This document shows positions 29,701-42,107 of a stretch of DNA of 64,000 nt, piece after piece. The stretch covers positions 2,795,789 to 2,859,788 of the forward strand of contig NC_091293.1 of the NCBI RefSeq assembly GCF_038502225.1. Reading direction: 5' to 3'. The notes beneath the pieces were generated by a model. That model did not search any database, was not told the origin of the DNA, and worked only from the letters and a program-made list of their open reading frames with translations. The DNA comes from Cherax quadricarinatus (Eukaryota > Arthropoda > Malacostraca > Decapoda > Parastacidae). The position numbers and the translations under genes are program-made. How positions within the stretch are numbered: the first letter of the stretch is position 1; each line of letters starts with the position of its first letter.

Positions 29701-32643
29701 TGACAGTGCTCTCCGTCCAAGACACTGCAAGTCTCCAAGCATGTCTTCCGAAGTGCCATGACAGTGCTCTCCGTCCAAGACACTGCAAGTCTCCAAGCAT
29801 GTCTTCCGAAGTGCCATGACAGTGCTCTCCGTCCAAGACACTGCAAGTCTCCAAGCATGTCTTCCGAAGTGCCATGACAGTGCTCTCCGTCCAAGACACT
29901 GCAAGTCTCCAAGCATGTCTTCCGAAGTGCCATGACAGTGCTCTCCGTCCAAGACACTGCAAGTCTCCAAGCATGTCTTCCGAAGTGCCATGACAGTGCT
30001 CTCCGTCCAAGACACTGCAAGTCTCCAAGCATGTCTTCCGAAGTGCCATGACAGTGCTCTCCGTCCAAGACACTGCAAGTCTCCAAGCATGTCTTCCGAA
30101 GTGCCATGACAGTGCTCTCCGTCCAAGACACTGCAAGTCTCCAAGCATGTCTTCCGAAGTGCCATGACAGTGCTCTCCGTCCAAGACACTGCAAGTCTCC
30201 AAGCATGTCTTCCGAAGTGCCATGACAGTGCTCTCCGTCCAAGACACTGCAAGTCTCCAAGCATGTCTTCCGAAGTGCCATGACAGTGCTCTCCGTCCAA
30301 GACACTGCAAGTCTCCAAGCATGTCTTCCGAAGTGCCATGACAGTGCTCTCCGTCCAAGACACTGCAAGTCTCCAAGCATGTCTTCCGAAGTGCCATGAC
30401 AGTGCTCTCCGTCCAAGACACTGCAAGTCTCCAAGCATGTCTTCCGAAGTGCCATGACAGTGCTCTCCGTCCAAGACACTGCAAGTCTCCAAGCATGTCT
30501 TCCGAAGTGCCATGACAGTGCTCTCCGTCCAAGACACTGCAAGTCTCCAAGCATGTCTCCCCGAAGTGCCATGACAGTGCTCTCCGTCCAAGACACTGCA
30601 AGTCTCCAAGCATGTCTCCCGAAGTGCCATGACAGTGCTCTCCGTCCAAGACACTGCAAGTCTCCAAGCATGTCTCCCGAAGTGCCATGACAGTGCTCTC
30701 CGTCCAAGACACTGCAAGTCTCCAAGCATGTCTCCCGAAGTGCCATGACAGTGCTCTCCGTCCAAGACACTGCAAGTCTCCAAGCATGTCTTCCGAAGTG
30801 CCATGACAGTGCTCTCCGTCCAAGACACTGCAAGTCTCCAAGCATGTCTCCCCGAAGTGGCATGACAGTGCTCTCCGTCCAAGACACTGCAAGTCTCCAA
30901 GCATGTCTCCCCGAAGTGCCATGACAGTGCTCTCCGTCCAAGACACTGCAAGTCTCCAAGCATGTCTCCCGAAGTGCCATGACAGTGCTCTCCGTCCAAG
31001 ACACTGCAAGTCTCCAAGCATGTCTCCCGAAGTGCCATGACAGTGCTCTCCGTCCAAGACACTGCAAGTCTCCAAGCATGTCTTCCGAAGTGCCATGACA
31101 GTGCTCTCCGTCCAAGACACTGCAAGTCTCCAAGCATGTCTTCCGAAGTGCCATGACAGTGCTCTCCGTCCAAGACACTGCAAGTCTCCAAGCATGTCTT
31201 CCGAAGTGCCATGACAGTGCTCTCCGTCCAAGACACTGCAAGTCTCCAAGCATGTCTTCCGAAGTGCCATGACAGTGCTCTCCGTCCAAGACACTGCAAG
31301 TCTCCAAGCATGTCTCCCCGAAGTGCCATGACAGTGCTCTCCGTCCAAGACACTGCAAGTCTCCAAGCATGTCTCCCGAAGTGCCATGACAGTGCTCTCC
31401 GTCCAAGACACTGCAAGTCTCCAAGCATGTCTCCTGAAGTGCCATGACAGTGCTCTCCGTCCAAGACACTGCAAGTCTCCAAGCATGTCTTCCGAAGTGC
31501 CATGACAGTGCTCTCCGTCCAAGACACTGCAAGTCTCCAAGCATGTCTTCCGAAGTGCCATGACAGTGCTCTCCGTCCAAGACACTGCAAGTCTCCAAGC
31601 ATGTCTTCCGAAGTGCCATGACAGTGCTCTCCGTCCAAGACACTGCAAGTCTCCAAGCATGTCTTCCGAAGTGCCATGACAGTGCTCTCCGTCCAAGACA
31701 CTGCAAGTCTCCAAGCATGTCTTCCGAAGTGCCATGACAGTGCTCTCCGTCCAAGACACTGCAAGTCTCCAAGCATGTCTTCCGAAGTGCCATGACAGTG
31801 CTCTCCGTCCAAGACACTGCAAGTCTCCAAGCATGTCTTCCGAAGTGCCATGACAGTGCTCTCCGTCCAAGACACTGCAAGTCTCCAAGCATGTCTTCCG
31901 AAGTGCCATGACAGTGCTCTCCGTCCAAGACACTGCAAGTCTCCAAGCATGTCTTCCGAAGTGCCATGACAGTGCTCTCCGTCCAAGACACTGCAAGTCT
32001 CCAAGCATGTCTTCCGAAGTGCCATGACAGTGCTCTCCGTCCAAGACACTGCAAGTCTCCAAGCATGTCTTCCGAAGTGCCATGACAGTGCTCTCCGTCC
32101 AAGACACTGCAAGTCTCCAAGCATGTCTTCCGAAGTGCCATGACAGTGCTCTCCGTCCAAGACACTGCAAGTCTCCAAGCATGTCTTCCGAAGTGCCATG
32201 ACAGTGCTCTCCGTCCAAGACACTGCAAGTCTCCAAGCATGTCTTCCGAAGTGCCATGACAGTGCTCTCCGTCCAAGACACTGCAAGTCTCCAAGCATGT
32301 CTTCCGAAGTGCCATGACAGTGCTCTCCGTCCAAGACACTGCAAATCTCCAAGCATGTCTTCCGAAGTGCCATGACAGTGCTCTCCGTCCAAGACACTGC
32401 AAGTCTCCAAGCATGTCTTCCGAAGTGCCATGACAGTGCTCTCCGTCCAAGACACTGCAAGTCTCCAAGCATGTCTTCCGAAGTGCCATGACAGTGCTCT
32501 CCGTCCAAGACACTGCAAGTCTCCAAGCATGTCTTCCGAAGTGCCATGACAGTGCTCTCCGTCCAAGACACTGCAAGTCTCCAAGCATGTCTTCCGAAGT
32601 GCCATGACAGTGCTCTCCGTCCAAGACACTGCAAGTCTCCAAG
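26717..32643. repeat. 58-bp minisatellite (~102 copies) derived from LINE RT sequence
   Basis: CATGTCTTCCGAAGTGCC recurs every 58 bp (26717, 26775 and so on) with very high identity. The unit aligns with the FADD region of LINE copy B read on the coding strand: GTGTCTTCC, then GCATGACAGTG, then AGACACTGCAAG and CTCCA occur in the same order, with about 18 bp deleted around the FADD codons. Minority variants (TCTCCCGAAG, TCTCCCCGAAG) lie in blocks near 28.1, 28.8, 30.6, 30.9 and 31.3 kb. The antisense strand has no stop in any frame, giving three overlapping frames of about 2000 codons that are not genes. Confidence 0.95.
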
Positions 32644-32694
32644 CCGCTGAAAACATGAAGTTCAATAAAGAGAAATTTCAATTACTCCGATATT

Positions 32695-33329
32695 ACCTGG
32701 AGTTTACCTGGAGAGAGTTCCGGGGGTCAACGCCCCCGCGGCCCGGTCTGTGACCAGGCCTCCTGATGGATCAGAGCCTGATCAACCAGGCTGTTACTGC
32801 TGGCTGCACGCAATCCAACGTACGAGCCACAGTCCGGCTGGTTAGGTACCGACTTTAGGTGCTTGTCCAGTGCCAGCTTGAAGACTGCCAGGGGTCTAGT
32901 GGTAATCCCCCTTATGTATGCTGGGAGGTAGTTGAACAGTCTCGGGCCCCTGACACTTATTGTATTGTTTCTTAACGTGCTAGTGACATCCCTGCTTTTC
33001 ATTGGGGGGATGTTGCATCGTTTGCCGAGTCTTTTGATTTTTTTGTGAGTGATTTTCGTGTGCAAGTTCGGTACTAGTCCCTTTAGGATTTTCCAGGTGT
33101 ATATAATCATGTATCTCTCCCTCCTGCGTTCCAGGGAATACAGGTTCAGGAACCTCAAGCGCTCCCAGTAATTGAGGTGTTTTATCTCCGTTATGCGCGC
33201 CGTGAAGGTTCTCTGTACATTTTCTAGGTCAGCAATTTCACCTGCCTTGAAAGGTGGTGTTAATGTGCAGCAATATTCCAGCCTAGATAGAACAAGCGAC
33301 CTGAAGAGTGCCATCATGGGCTTGGCTTG
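32695..33329 (-). pseudogene. LINE family 2, copy A: 3' fragment, with 6-bp target duplication
   Basis: The minus-strand frame (start 33317) reads LFRSLVLSRLEYCC, LENVQRTFTARITEIK, LNYWERLRFLNLYSLERRRERY and ends with GPRGR: the C-terminal region following RT in this family. The 3' terminus is the repeated motif CTCCAGGTAAA. GATATT flanks the insertion on both sides (32689-32694 and 33330-33335), and the plus-strand LINE copy C continues across it. It is therefore a 5'-truncated insertion into copy C. The 196-codon frame is open but lacks all RT motifs. Confidence 0.88.
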
Positions 33330-33411
33330 GATATTAAAACCGCATCAGAGTATAAAACAAATTCCAACCATACAACAGAGCGATAAATTAATGTGAAAGA
33401 CCTGGGAGTGA

Positions 33412-33986
33412 TTCCTTGGTCAGCGCTATCTTCAATTTCACTTATGTTATTTTCCCTTAGATTATCTTTTACAGTTGGTTGAACACCGTTTAATTCCAAG
33501 GGAATTAATTTATTAATGGCAAGCAACCTTTCCTGACCACAAAATAACCTTGACATTCCTGACAACACCTTGTGCATCTGGGTATAATGTTAATACCTAC
33601 CAAGAGGCCACAATGTTCGATGTTGCTCAGTATCAATTAATACAATGCCACCTGGTTGAATGTTCTGTCGATTTCCAGCCTCTGACGCACCATAAAGGTG
33701 TTCACGTAGTGTAAGATATTTCTTTCGCACACACTGGACCAATGGTTTATTACTTTACTTAACATCTTAAATTACTTAACAATCATACATTATTATAATC
33801 TTCATCAATTTCTTCAGAATTATTTCTATAGGTTGATGCAGCTTCCAGTTTTCGTCCACATATTAAACGAGGTGTTAATATGTCCACATCAGGAGTGTCG
33901 CTAATGTATGAGAGAGGACAATAATTAATAAGATTTTCCGCCTCCATTTTTACAGTAAGAAATTCCTCCAAACTAATTCTTTTCCT
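33412..33986 (-). pseudogene. BEL/Pao integrase, C-terminal part
   Basis: Minus-strand frames read LEEFLTVKMEAENLINYCPLSYISD and DVDILTPRLI (33783-33971), the end of the integrase core of BEL/Pao elements. Then come KKYLTLREHLYG and GGIVLIDTEQ with LWPLGR (about 33590-33745), the C-terminal domain typical of the family, and AINKLIPLEL (33414-33577), like the KLYPLEL end of Pao polyproteins. Frames change, so it is decayed. It is separated from the rest of the integrase by LINE copy B. Confidence 0.75.
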
Positions 33987-35430
33987 GTGTTTACCTGGAG
34001 TTTACCTGGAGAGAGTTCCGGGGGTCAACGCCCCCGCGGCCCGGTCTGTGACCAGGCCTCCTGGTGGATCAGAGCCTGATCAAACAGGCTGTTGCTGCTG
34101 GCTGCACGCAAACCAACGTACGAGCCACAGCCCGGCTGATCCGGAACTGACTTTAGGTGCTTGTCCAGTGCCAGCTTGAAGACTGCCAGGGGTCTGTTGG
34201 TAATCCCCCTTATGTGTGCTGGGAGGCAGTTGAACAGTCTCGGGCCCCTGACACTTATTGTATGGTCTCTTAACGTGCTAGTGACACCCCTGCTTTTCAT
34301 TGGGGGGATGGTGCATCGTCTGCCAAGTCTTTTGCTTTCGTAGTGAGTGATTTTCGTGTGCAAGTTCGGTACTAGTCCCTCTAGGATTTTCCAGGTGTAT
34401 ATAATCATGTATCTCTCCCTCCTGCGTTCCAGGGAATACAGGTTTAGGAACCTCAAGCGCTCCCAGTAATTGAGGTGTTTTATCTCCGTTATGCGCGCCG
34501 TGAAAGTTCTCTGTACATTTTCTAGGTCGGCAATTTCACCTGCCTTGAAAGGTGCTGTTAGAGTGCAGCAATATTCCAGCCTAGATAGAACAAGTGACCT
34601 GAAGAGTGTCATCATGGGCTTGGCCTCCCTAGTTTTGAAGGTTCTCATTATCCATCCTGTCATTTTTCTAGCAGGTGCGATTGATACAATGTTATGGTCC
34701 ATGAAGGTGAGATCCTCCGACATAATCACTCCCAGGTCTTTGGCGTTGGTGTTTCGCTCTATTTTGTGGCCAGAATTTGCTTTGTACTCTGATGAAGATT
34801 TAATTTCCTCATGTTTACCATATCTGAGTAATTGAAATTTCTCATCGTTGAACTTCATATTGTTTTCTGCAGCCCACTGAAAGATTTGGTTGATGTCCGC
34901 CTGGAGCCTTGCAGTGTCTGCAATGGAAGACACTGTCATGCAGATTCGGGTGTCATCTGCAAAGGAAGACACGGTGCTGTGGCTGACATCCTTGTCTATG
35001 TCGGATATGAGGATGAGGAACAAGATGGGAGCGAGTACTGTGCCTTGTGGAACAGAGCTTTTCACCGTAGCTGCCTCGGACTTTACTCTGTTGACGACCA
35101 CTCTCTGTGTTCTGTTAGTGAGGAAATTATAGATCCATCGACCGACTTTTCCTGTTATTCCTTTAGCACGCATTTTGTGCGCTATTACGCCATGGTCACA
35201 CTTGTCGAAGGCTTTTGCAAAGTCTGTATATATTACATCTGCATTCTTTTTGTCTTCTAGTGCATTTAGGACCTTGTCGTAGTGATCCAATAGTTGAGAC
35301 AGACAGGAGCGACCTGTTCTAAACCCATGTTGCCCTGGGTTGTGTAACTGATGGGTTTCTAGATGGGTGGTGATCTTGCTTCTTAGGACCCTTTCAAAGA
35401 TTTTTATGATATGTGATGTTAGTAGCACCT
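33987..35430 (-). mobile_element. LINE family 2, copy B: RT to 3' end, inserted in BEL/Pao integrase
   Basis: The minus-strand frame 35461-34025 (478 codons) is open. Its first ~14 residues (MTGTVKSCLRKVL) belong to the Pao integrase; LINE sequence begins at LTSHIIKIFERV. RT motifs: HGFRTGRSC (about 45-53), YTDFAKAFDKCDH (78-90), SVPQGTVLAP (136-145) and FADDTRI (167-173), then the LEYCC and LERRRERY C-terminal domain. The 3' end is the CTCCAGGTAAAC repeat. It lacks endonuclease and the RT N-terminus, so it is 5'-truncated though its remaining frame is intact. CR1/Jockey-like by motifs. Confidence 0.9.
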
Positions 35431-36177
35431 TCCGTAGACAACTTTTTACTGTACCTGTCATTCTTTCATAAAACCCGCCCTGTCAAGGAGCTCTGGGAGT
35501 AATAAATTTCCAGACACATCCTCACTGGGTTAACAGAGATTGTACACCATTATTCTCCTTTAATTCCATCAAATATTGGGCACCCGCTACAAAATTATGT
35601 AGTGTCATTATCTGAAATCATCAATCTTGGAGAGGATCTTGTAGCTGTAAATTTCTGAAACAGACTACAAGTCCTGAGCCACTTCTAAATGAACTACCCT
35701 AATAGTGGTGCAAATAAATAAATATATACTTTCAAGGGAACACTATCTGAATTACCTGTTAAAATTACTGGACCACTATAGTCCACATCTGTTATATCAA
35801 ATAGTTTTAACAATTGTACATGTTCCCTTAATTATGTTGGAGGACCTGGGTACATATAGCTTATTGCATCCACACGGCGACATATTACCCAAGATTTAAC
35901 ACACTTTTTAACACTTTCGTCCTCGTGAAATCCAGAAAGTTTCCATTATACAATTTAAAGTATCTTGTACCCCACCATGTATTACATTTTTATGGGCATT
36001 TAAAACAATCAAAGTTGTCAGATGATTGGTTTTGGGCAGTAAAATAAGGTGTTTAATATGTTCACCCAATTCAGCATTTTGTACCCAACCTCTACACCAA
36101 ATTATATCATCATCATCTAAATACAGCACTAATTTATCTACTATTGAACCTTTCACAAATTTTCCTTTTAACAACAA
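35431..36177 (-). pseudogene. BEL/Pao integrase, zinc-binding and catalytic core part
   Basis: The H2C2-type region is at 36177-35908: LLPKTNHLTTLIVLNAH, then HGGVQDTLNCI and FWISRGRK, a pattern characteristic of BEL/Pao integrases. The core follows in broken frames: CRRVDAISYMYPGPP, FDITDVDYSGP with the first catalytic Asp, ISDNDTT with the second, and GGFYERMTGTVKSCLRK near 35431-35480, where a stop replaces the Trp of the usual RAPWWGGF. The third catalytic residue region is past the LINE insertion. RT and RNase H, which should precede it, are not present. Confidence 0.8.
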
Positions 36178-36273
36178 TTTAATTTCATCTCTCTTTTAGA
36201 TCTATTGGCCCCACTGAGTCATTATTTACACAAGTGGGTCCCAATTCTACACAATTTTGTGAAAGTCTATATT

Positions 36274-36459
36274 AATTATAATTACTGTTATTATAAGCCA
36301 AATATTTCCTGGCTTAGCGAAATTAATTATAATTACTGTTATTATAAGCCAAATATTTCCTGGCTTAGCGAAATTAATTATAATTATTATAATATGCACC
36401 AAATATCCTAGCCAAATATCACTGGTTAAGAATTTTTGGAAAGTTGTATGCTTCTTAAG
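36274..36459. repeat. Direct repeat R1: 51-bp AT-rich units plus unique end
   Basis: Two copies of a 51-bp unit holding AGCCAAATATTTCCTGGCTTA are followed by ATATGCACCAAATATCC and a stretch ending TTGTATGCTTCTTA. The same arrangement occurs at 38480-38719 with three units. The unit can fold through TAAGCCA/TGGCTTA. Confidence 0.85.
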
Positions 36460-38190
36460 CCTATTGTAGAGATTTTTTGTGAGAGTCTATCTACTATAAT
36501 TGCATTGATACGTCTTATATCATGGCCCAGACCAACATTTACAAACACAGTGTCGTACAATTGGGCACTTTTATCTGACAGAAAACAATATAATTTTAAA
36601 TTTGTAGGATCCCCCTTTGCACTTTCATACCAATAAGACTACGTTTTATGAATGTGCATTGAGATCCCTGGTCAATAATGCAGTTACATTTATTGATTGG
36701 CGCCTTTTATCTCGAATTTTTACGTTCCCCACAGGTAAGGCTACTTCAGCTGTGCCATCATCATTAACATTAGCTGCAATTTTTACATTAGATTCTGATG
36801 TTTCAGTGTTAACATCATTATTATCATCATAATTATTATTATTATACAAACCCTTACACATTTCTACATGATGTCTTCCTTTGTGGCACTGATAGCAATT
36901 TTTCAGTTTGGCATAACAATCCTTTATATTATGACTGCCTAAACATCTAATACATCTGTCAAGTTCTAATCTTTCCACCTAAACATCCCATGAATCATAA
37001 ACATTATAATTCTTGGAGAAATGAGTAACCTTGCAAAAAAGTCAATCCCTCTTTTGCTTGATTTGCCCATTATTAACTAGGCCACTCCCATGAATGTGCT
37101 TATTCCTCTTAATTTGATGTGGATAACCGTTATTTTTGGTTCCTGCCACTTGATATCTGCTTATGCAACAATTTTTATGGGATGAATTATGAGGATTATT
37201 AACATTAGGATTTATTTTCCACTTGTGAGGCCTGACAGATACACCAGATTCATCATGTGTTAAATTCTTAGAATTATTTGGTTGGCTTGTCTGTAATTGA
37301 ACAATTAATTCTTGTAGACCCAGTCTTATTTCCTCCAGAGAAAAATAACCCTTGTGGTGTTTGTCAGATATTCACTCTTGCAGTTCAATTTATTCTGTAA
37401 GACAGCACTTAATGTCCAATCTGATTCACCAAAATCGAACCTATTACTCAAGGACTTAAGTGTGCTTTCTAATTTGACCCTAAATTGTTGTAACTGTGTT
37501 CTGGAGTTCTTAAATTAATCACAATATTTACTAGGTCTACCCTACTTTGTTCCCTATTACCATAGGTCACCTTTAACAAGTCAACTGCCTCCAGGTAGCT
37601 GGAATTAATATTTTGGAACTCACGAATCAGGGCATAAGCATCACTTCTGACCTGCCCTTTGAGATAAAATAATTTTGTGACATCTGCTAGGTCATTCCTT
37701 TAATGCACAGCAGCCTTAAATACTGACCAGAATTCCTCCCAGCTGTCTCTTGGACTAAATGTTGATAGACATAACTCTGAGAGTTTGGGCAGAGATCTGG
37801 CATTTACGTTACTGAATTGCTCAACTGCAGTATTTACACCTTTTAATTTACATTTTACATGATAGAATTTTCTCTTCCAATTCAAAATATTGATTAATTA
37901 TTAATTCCCTCTTATTATCATCTGCACAGTTCACCAGTAGATCTCCTTCATATTCTGTATAATACAATTTAAATAATACACCTATTTTCTATTGATTCCA
38001 AATATAATTCTAAATTAATCTTATTCACAGTTTCTTCTGCCATCAATTCCAGGCATTTATTATAAGCTCTGGTTACATGACTTTTTTTTGCAGTTAATGA
38101 GGCGTTTATAGCCTTAATTCCCATGGAGTTTTCATCAGCATTAATTACATTAACCTCATCCATGACTCTTTTATATATTAGACACAATTA
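36460..38190 (-). pseudogene. BEL/Pao gag and protease region
   Basis: Minus-strand frames, in order: 38187-37969 (helical N-terminal gag-like LIYKRVMDEVN...), 37885-37700 with LPKLSELCLSTF and WEEFWSVFKAAVH, the gag pattern of BEL/Pao, and 36978-36646 with two zinc-knuckle-like arrays (CIRCLGSHNIKDC and CYQCHKGRHHVEMC). After a frameshift comes IIDQGSQCTFIKRSL (about 36650-36610), which matches the aspartic protease D-S/T-G region with Q for S, and LYCFLSDKSAQLYDTVF. Multiple frame breaks show decay. No RT domain is found between the protease and the integrase at 36177. Confidence 0.75.
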
Positions 38191-38219
38191 ATGAACACTG
38201 ATTATACAAATTATACAAT

Positions 38220-38319
38220 GAGACACTCGTATAATTATTACAGTATGCACCAAATATCCTAGCCAAATATTTCCTGGCTTAGCAAATTAATTATAATAAT
38301 AATAATAATAATAATAATA

Positions 38320-38415
<96 letters not shown>

Positions 38416-38719
38416 AATCAAATATTTCCTGGCTTAAAAATTAGTTATAATTATTATAATCCAAATATTTCCTGGCTTAGCGAAATTAATTATAATTACT
38501 GTTATTATAAGCCAAATATTTCCTGGCTTAGCGAAATTAATTATAATTACTGTTATTATAAGCCAAATATTTCCTGGCTTAGCGAAATTAATTATAATTA
38601 CTGTTATTATAAGCCAAATATTTCCTGGCTTAGCGAAATTAATTATAATTATTATAATATGCACCAAATATCCTAGCCAAATATCACTGGTTAAGAATTT
38701 TTGGAAAGTTGTATGCTTC
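38220..38719. repeat. Direct repeat R2 with (AAT)n/(ATT)n core
   Basis: It contains a run of AAT units followed by a longer run of ATT units (about 38290-38413), which are complementary and can fold back, then three 51-bp units at 38480, 38531 and 38582 and the same unique end as R1. R1 and R2 flank the gag-protease region in direct orientation, so they may be LTR-derived, but the paired copies are short and tandem growth obscures the ends. Confidence 0.8.
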
Positions 38720-38829
38720 TTACATGAGATTAGTTAATTCTTATGTATTTTCTTGTCCTGGATCCAAATATCACCTTGAAAAATGTTGCCTACAGGTTTA
38801 ATGATACGAGACATATAATATTTTATTAT

Positions 38830-40157
38830 TATAACGTACAGTATGTGTCAGTATGTTTTAAACTCTAATCCGTACCTACTCTGTCTTTTTGCTTGACGCT
38901 TATAGTGGCCTGAAGAATCATTTCTTGCCAATGTCCAGCAATAGTCTGCAAGTATTATTGTGCCCCATTTGACCTGGTACCATTTTTCCATGGTTGAAAT
39001 ATCTTGGTGAAACCTTTCACCATATTCGTCACTAACTATCCCACAGTTCGCTGGAAAAAAGTCTAAATGTGAGTCCAAAAAGTGGATTTTAAGTGACATG
39101 TTACATCCCTTGTTCTTGTAAGCCTTGATGAGGTTTTCCACCAATTCTTCATAGTTGCCTTCCCTGCTGTTTCCGAGATATCCCTTCGCCACTAATTTGA
39201 ATGCTTCCCGAGCAGCTTTCTCCTCCCCATGAAGGTCTAATTCAAAGTCACCATCTTTAAGAAACTCTCGAATCTGAGGACCAAGACTTCCTCTCTTTTC
39301 TTAGCATCGCTCAGTGAGGGGGATTTTGATGTTAAATGCTTGAATCCCTGACTGGATTTGTCCATAGCTTTCATAAAGTTTTTCATGAGCCCTAGTTTTA
39401 TGTGTAGTGGTGATGGCAAAATTTTGTTTGGTTCAATGAGAGGTGGATGTTGAACATTTTTCATCCCAGACTCCGATGACTGACGAGGTGGTCAGTCTCT
39501 CCTGATGTAGTGGGAACCTCTTGCACGGTTGTCCCACTCACATAGAAATCAGCAGTAATTGGTGTATCCGCCCTGCTGGCCCATCACAAGAGCGTAACAG
39601 CCTTTAAGTCACCACAGAGCTGCCATTAAAGTTCATCATATTTCATGCATTGTAACATATGCTTTATATTCTCATAAGTTTCTTTCATATGGTTTACTAT
39701 TTCCGTTATGCAGCCAGACATCTTTCAACAGCCTCCAGTGACTGGGTTCGTAGTGGATGCCAAGTGCTTCCATCAGACCATTAATATTGTTGCAGCCACT
39801 AAATCACCTTCCATTACGAAGAAATAGTTGAACTGCTGCTGATGATCACGAAATTTTGAAATCTTTACATTAGCTGCTAGGAGATTCCACTGTTGAAGAC
39901 GAGAGCCTCGCAGCTCTGCCTTATTTTTGGGTAGTTGCAGATCCCTGACAAGGTCATAGAGCTCCCCTTTTGTTAAGAGATGTGGCCTAGAGGAGTGTGC
40001 TTCATTAAAGTTTGGGTCACTCTGTAATCCAGCAGTGTCATCCTTCTCTTCTTCCTCCTCACCACTTTCTTCAACTGACTCGAATGATACCGAAGTTGAT
40101 GCATCAGGAAGAGGTAGACCTTCTCCATGTGCGAATAATACAGAGCATGACAGCTAA
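38830..40157 (-). pseudogene. Decayed member of a widespread uncharacterised arthropod protein family
   Basis: Minus-strand pieces in order: an acidic segment SVSFESVEESGEEEEEKDD and LYDLVRDLQLPKNKAELRGSR, QQWNLLAANVKISKFRDH (about 40157-39782, ending in a stop), GIHYEPSHWRLLKDVW, WQLCGDLK and CEWDNRARGSHYIR in other frames, then IKLGLMKNFMKAMDKSSQGF (39464-39237) and NMSLKIHFLDSHLDFFP, GERFHQDISTMEKWYQ and LADYCWTLARND (39192-38848). I recognise this order from uncharacterised, often multicopy arthropod proteins; function is unknown to me. The first piece follows an acceptor-like TTGTGCTTAG, so it may be a terminal exon. Stops and frameshifts disable it. Confidence 0.65.
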
Positions 40158-41440
<1,283 letters not shown>

Positions 41441-42060
41441 CATGTGCAAAATCTGGGTATCTTGACCTCATAGACGTTTCACCATCCGGCGGCGTTATCA
41501 GTACGATACATTGAAATAAACAGAAGACTGTAGATAGAAAGCAATCAGTTCCTCAGCCTAGCAGCAGGTGAACACCGTAGCCCTGTTTAATCTGAAGTGC
41601 AGGCAGGAAGACTGGTGCTTATATACTGGAGTCAGATGAGATGCAGCAGTTGAAGACTTTGTCGCTGGTAGGCTGGACCCACCGTTGTTATATTACTTGT
41701 CAGACACAGCAACATCATGGAATCTTGGCAGAGAGGACAATATAACAAGCTACTACTAACTCCGGTTCAGTTCTTGGGTAGGACCTACTTCCACTAGTGG
41801 TTCCCGCCTACCAGTGACAATGCCTTCAACTGCTGCATATCATCTGACTCAGGTATACAAGCACCAGTCTTCCTGCCTGTGCTTCAGATTCTTCAAGACT
41901 TCGGTGCTCATCACCTGCTCCTAGGCTCGGGGACTGATTACCCCCGTCTTCAAATGTCTTCTGCAAATCTGCTAGGCTGAGGGACTAATTACCTCCTCTC
42001 TACAGTCTTCCGTTGAGTTCCCTGTGTTGATAAACATACTAGATGCCGAAAACGTCCACA
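41441..42060. mobile_element. Penelope-like terminal repeats as an inverted pair
   Basis: On the minus strand CTGATAACGCCGCC...GGTGAAAC (41501-41476) matches the general CTGA-hairpin-GAAA plan of the terminal blocks. Flanking it, about 41545-41675 is the inverted complement of about 41808-41942: both contain CAGGCAGGAAGACTGGTGCT or its complement and GCAGCAGTTGAAG or its complement. No coding sequence lies between the arms. Confidence 0.55.
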
Positions 42061-42107
42061 AAATAATGACATCCAAACGTGGCAACTACATCTAATTCTT
42101 GTTCGTA

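Larger units (their letters stand above)
26590..33411 (+). pseudogene. LINE family 2, copy C: RT fragment with internal satellite and nested LINE
   Basis: Left part (26590-26716): APILFLILISDIDRGVNHS, matching the RT segment after SVPQGTVL of copy B. Middle (26717-32643): the 58-bp array, which replaces the FADD segment. Right part (32644-32694): AAENMKFNKEKFQLLRY, the next RT segment. The frame then resumes after a nested insertion, at 33330-33411, with SEYKTNSNH and VKDLGVI. The pieces are colinear with copy B, on the plus strand, with an in-frame stop and small deletions. The element is dead and truncated at both ends. Confidence 0.85.

Noticed and set aside
26585..32681. Three overlapping minus-strand frames of about 2000 codons
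   Set aside because: They are open only because the 58-bp unit has no stop in any antisense frame; all three frames encode the same periodic peptide phases and there is no domain or start context.
32695..33411. Twin-priming 5' inversion of LINE copy A
   Set aside because: The oppositely oriented piece at 33,330-33,411 is better explained as the continuation of LINE copy C, since GATATT duplications border copy A and the segments are colinear.
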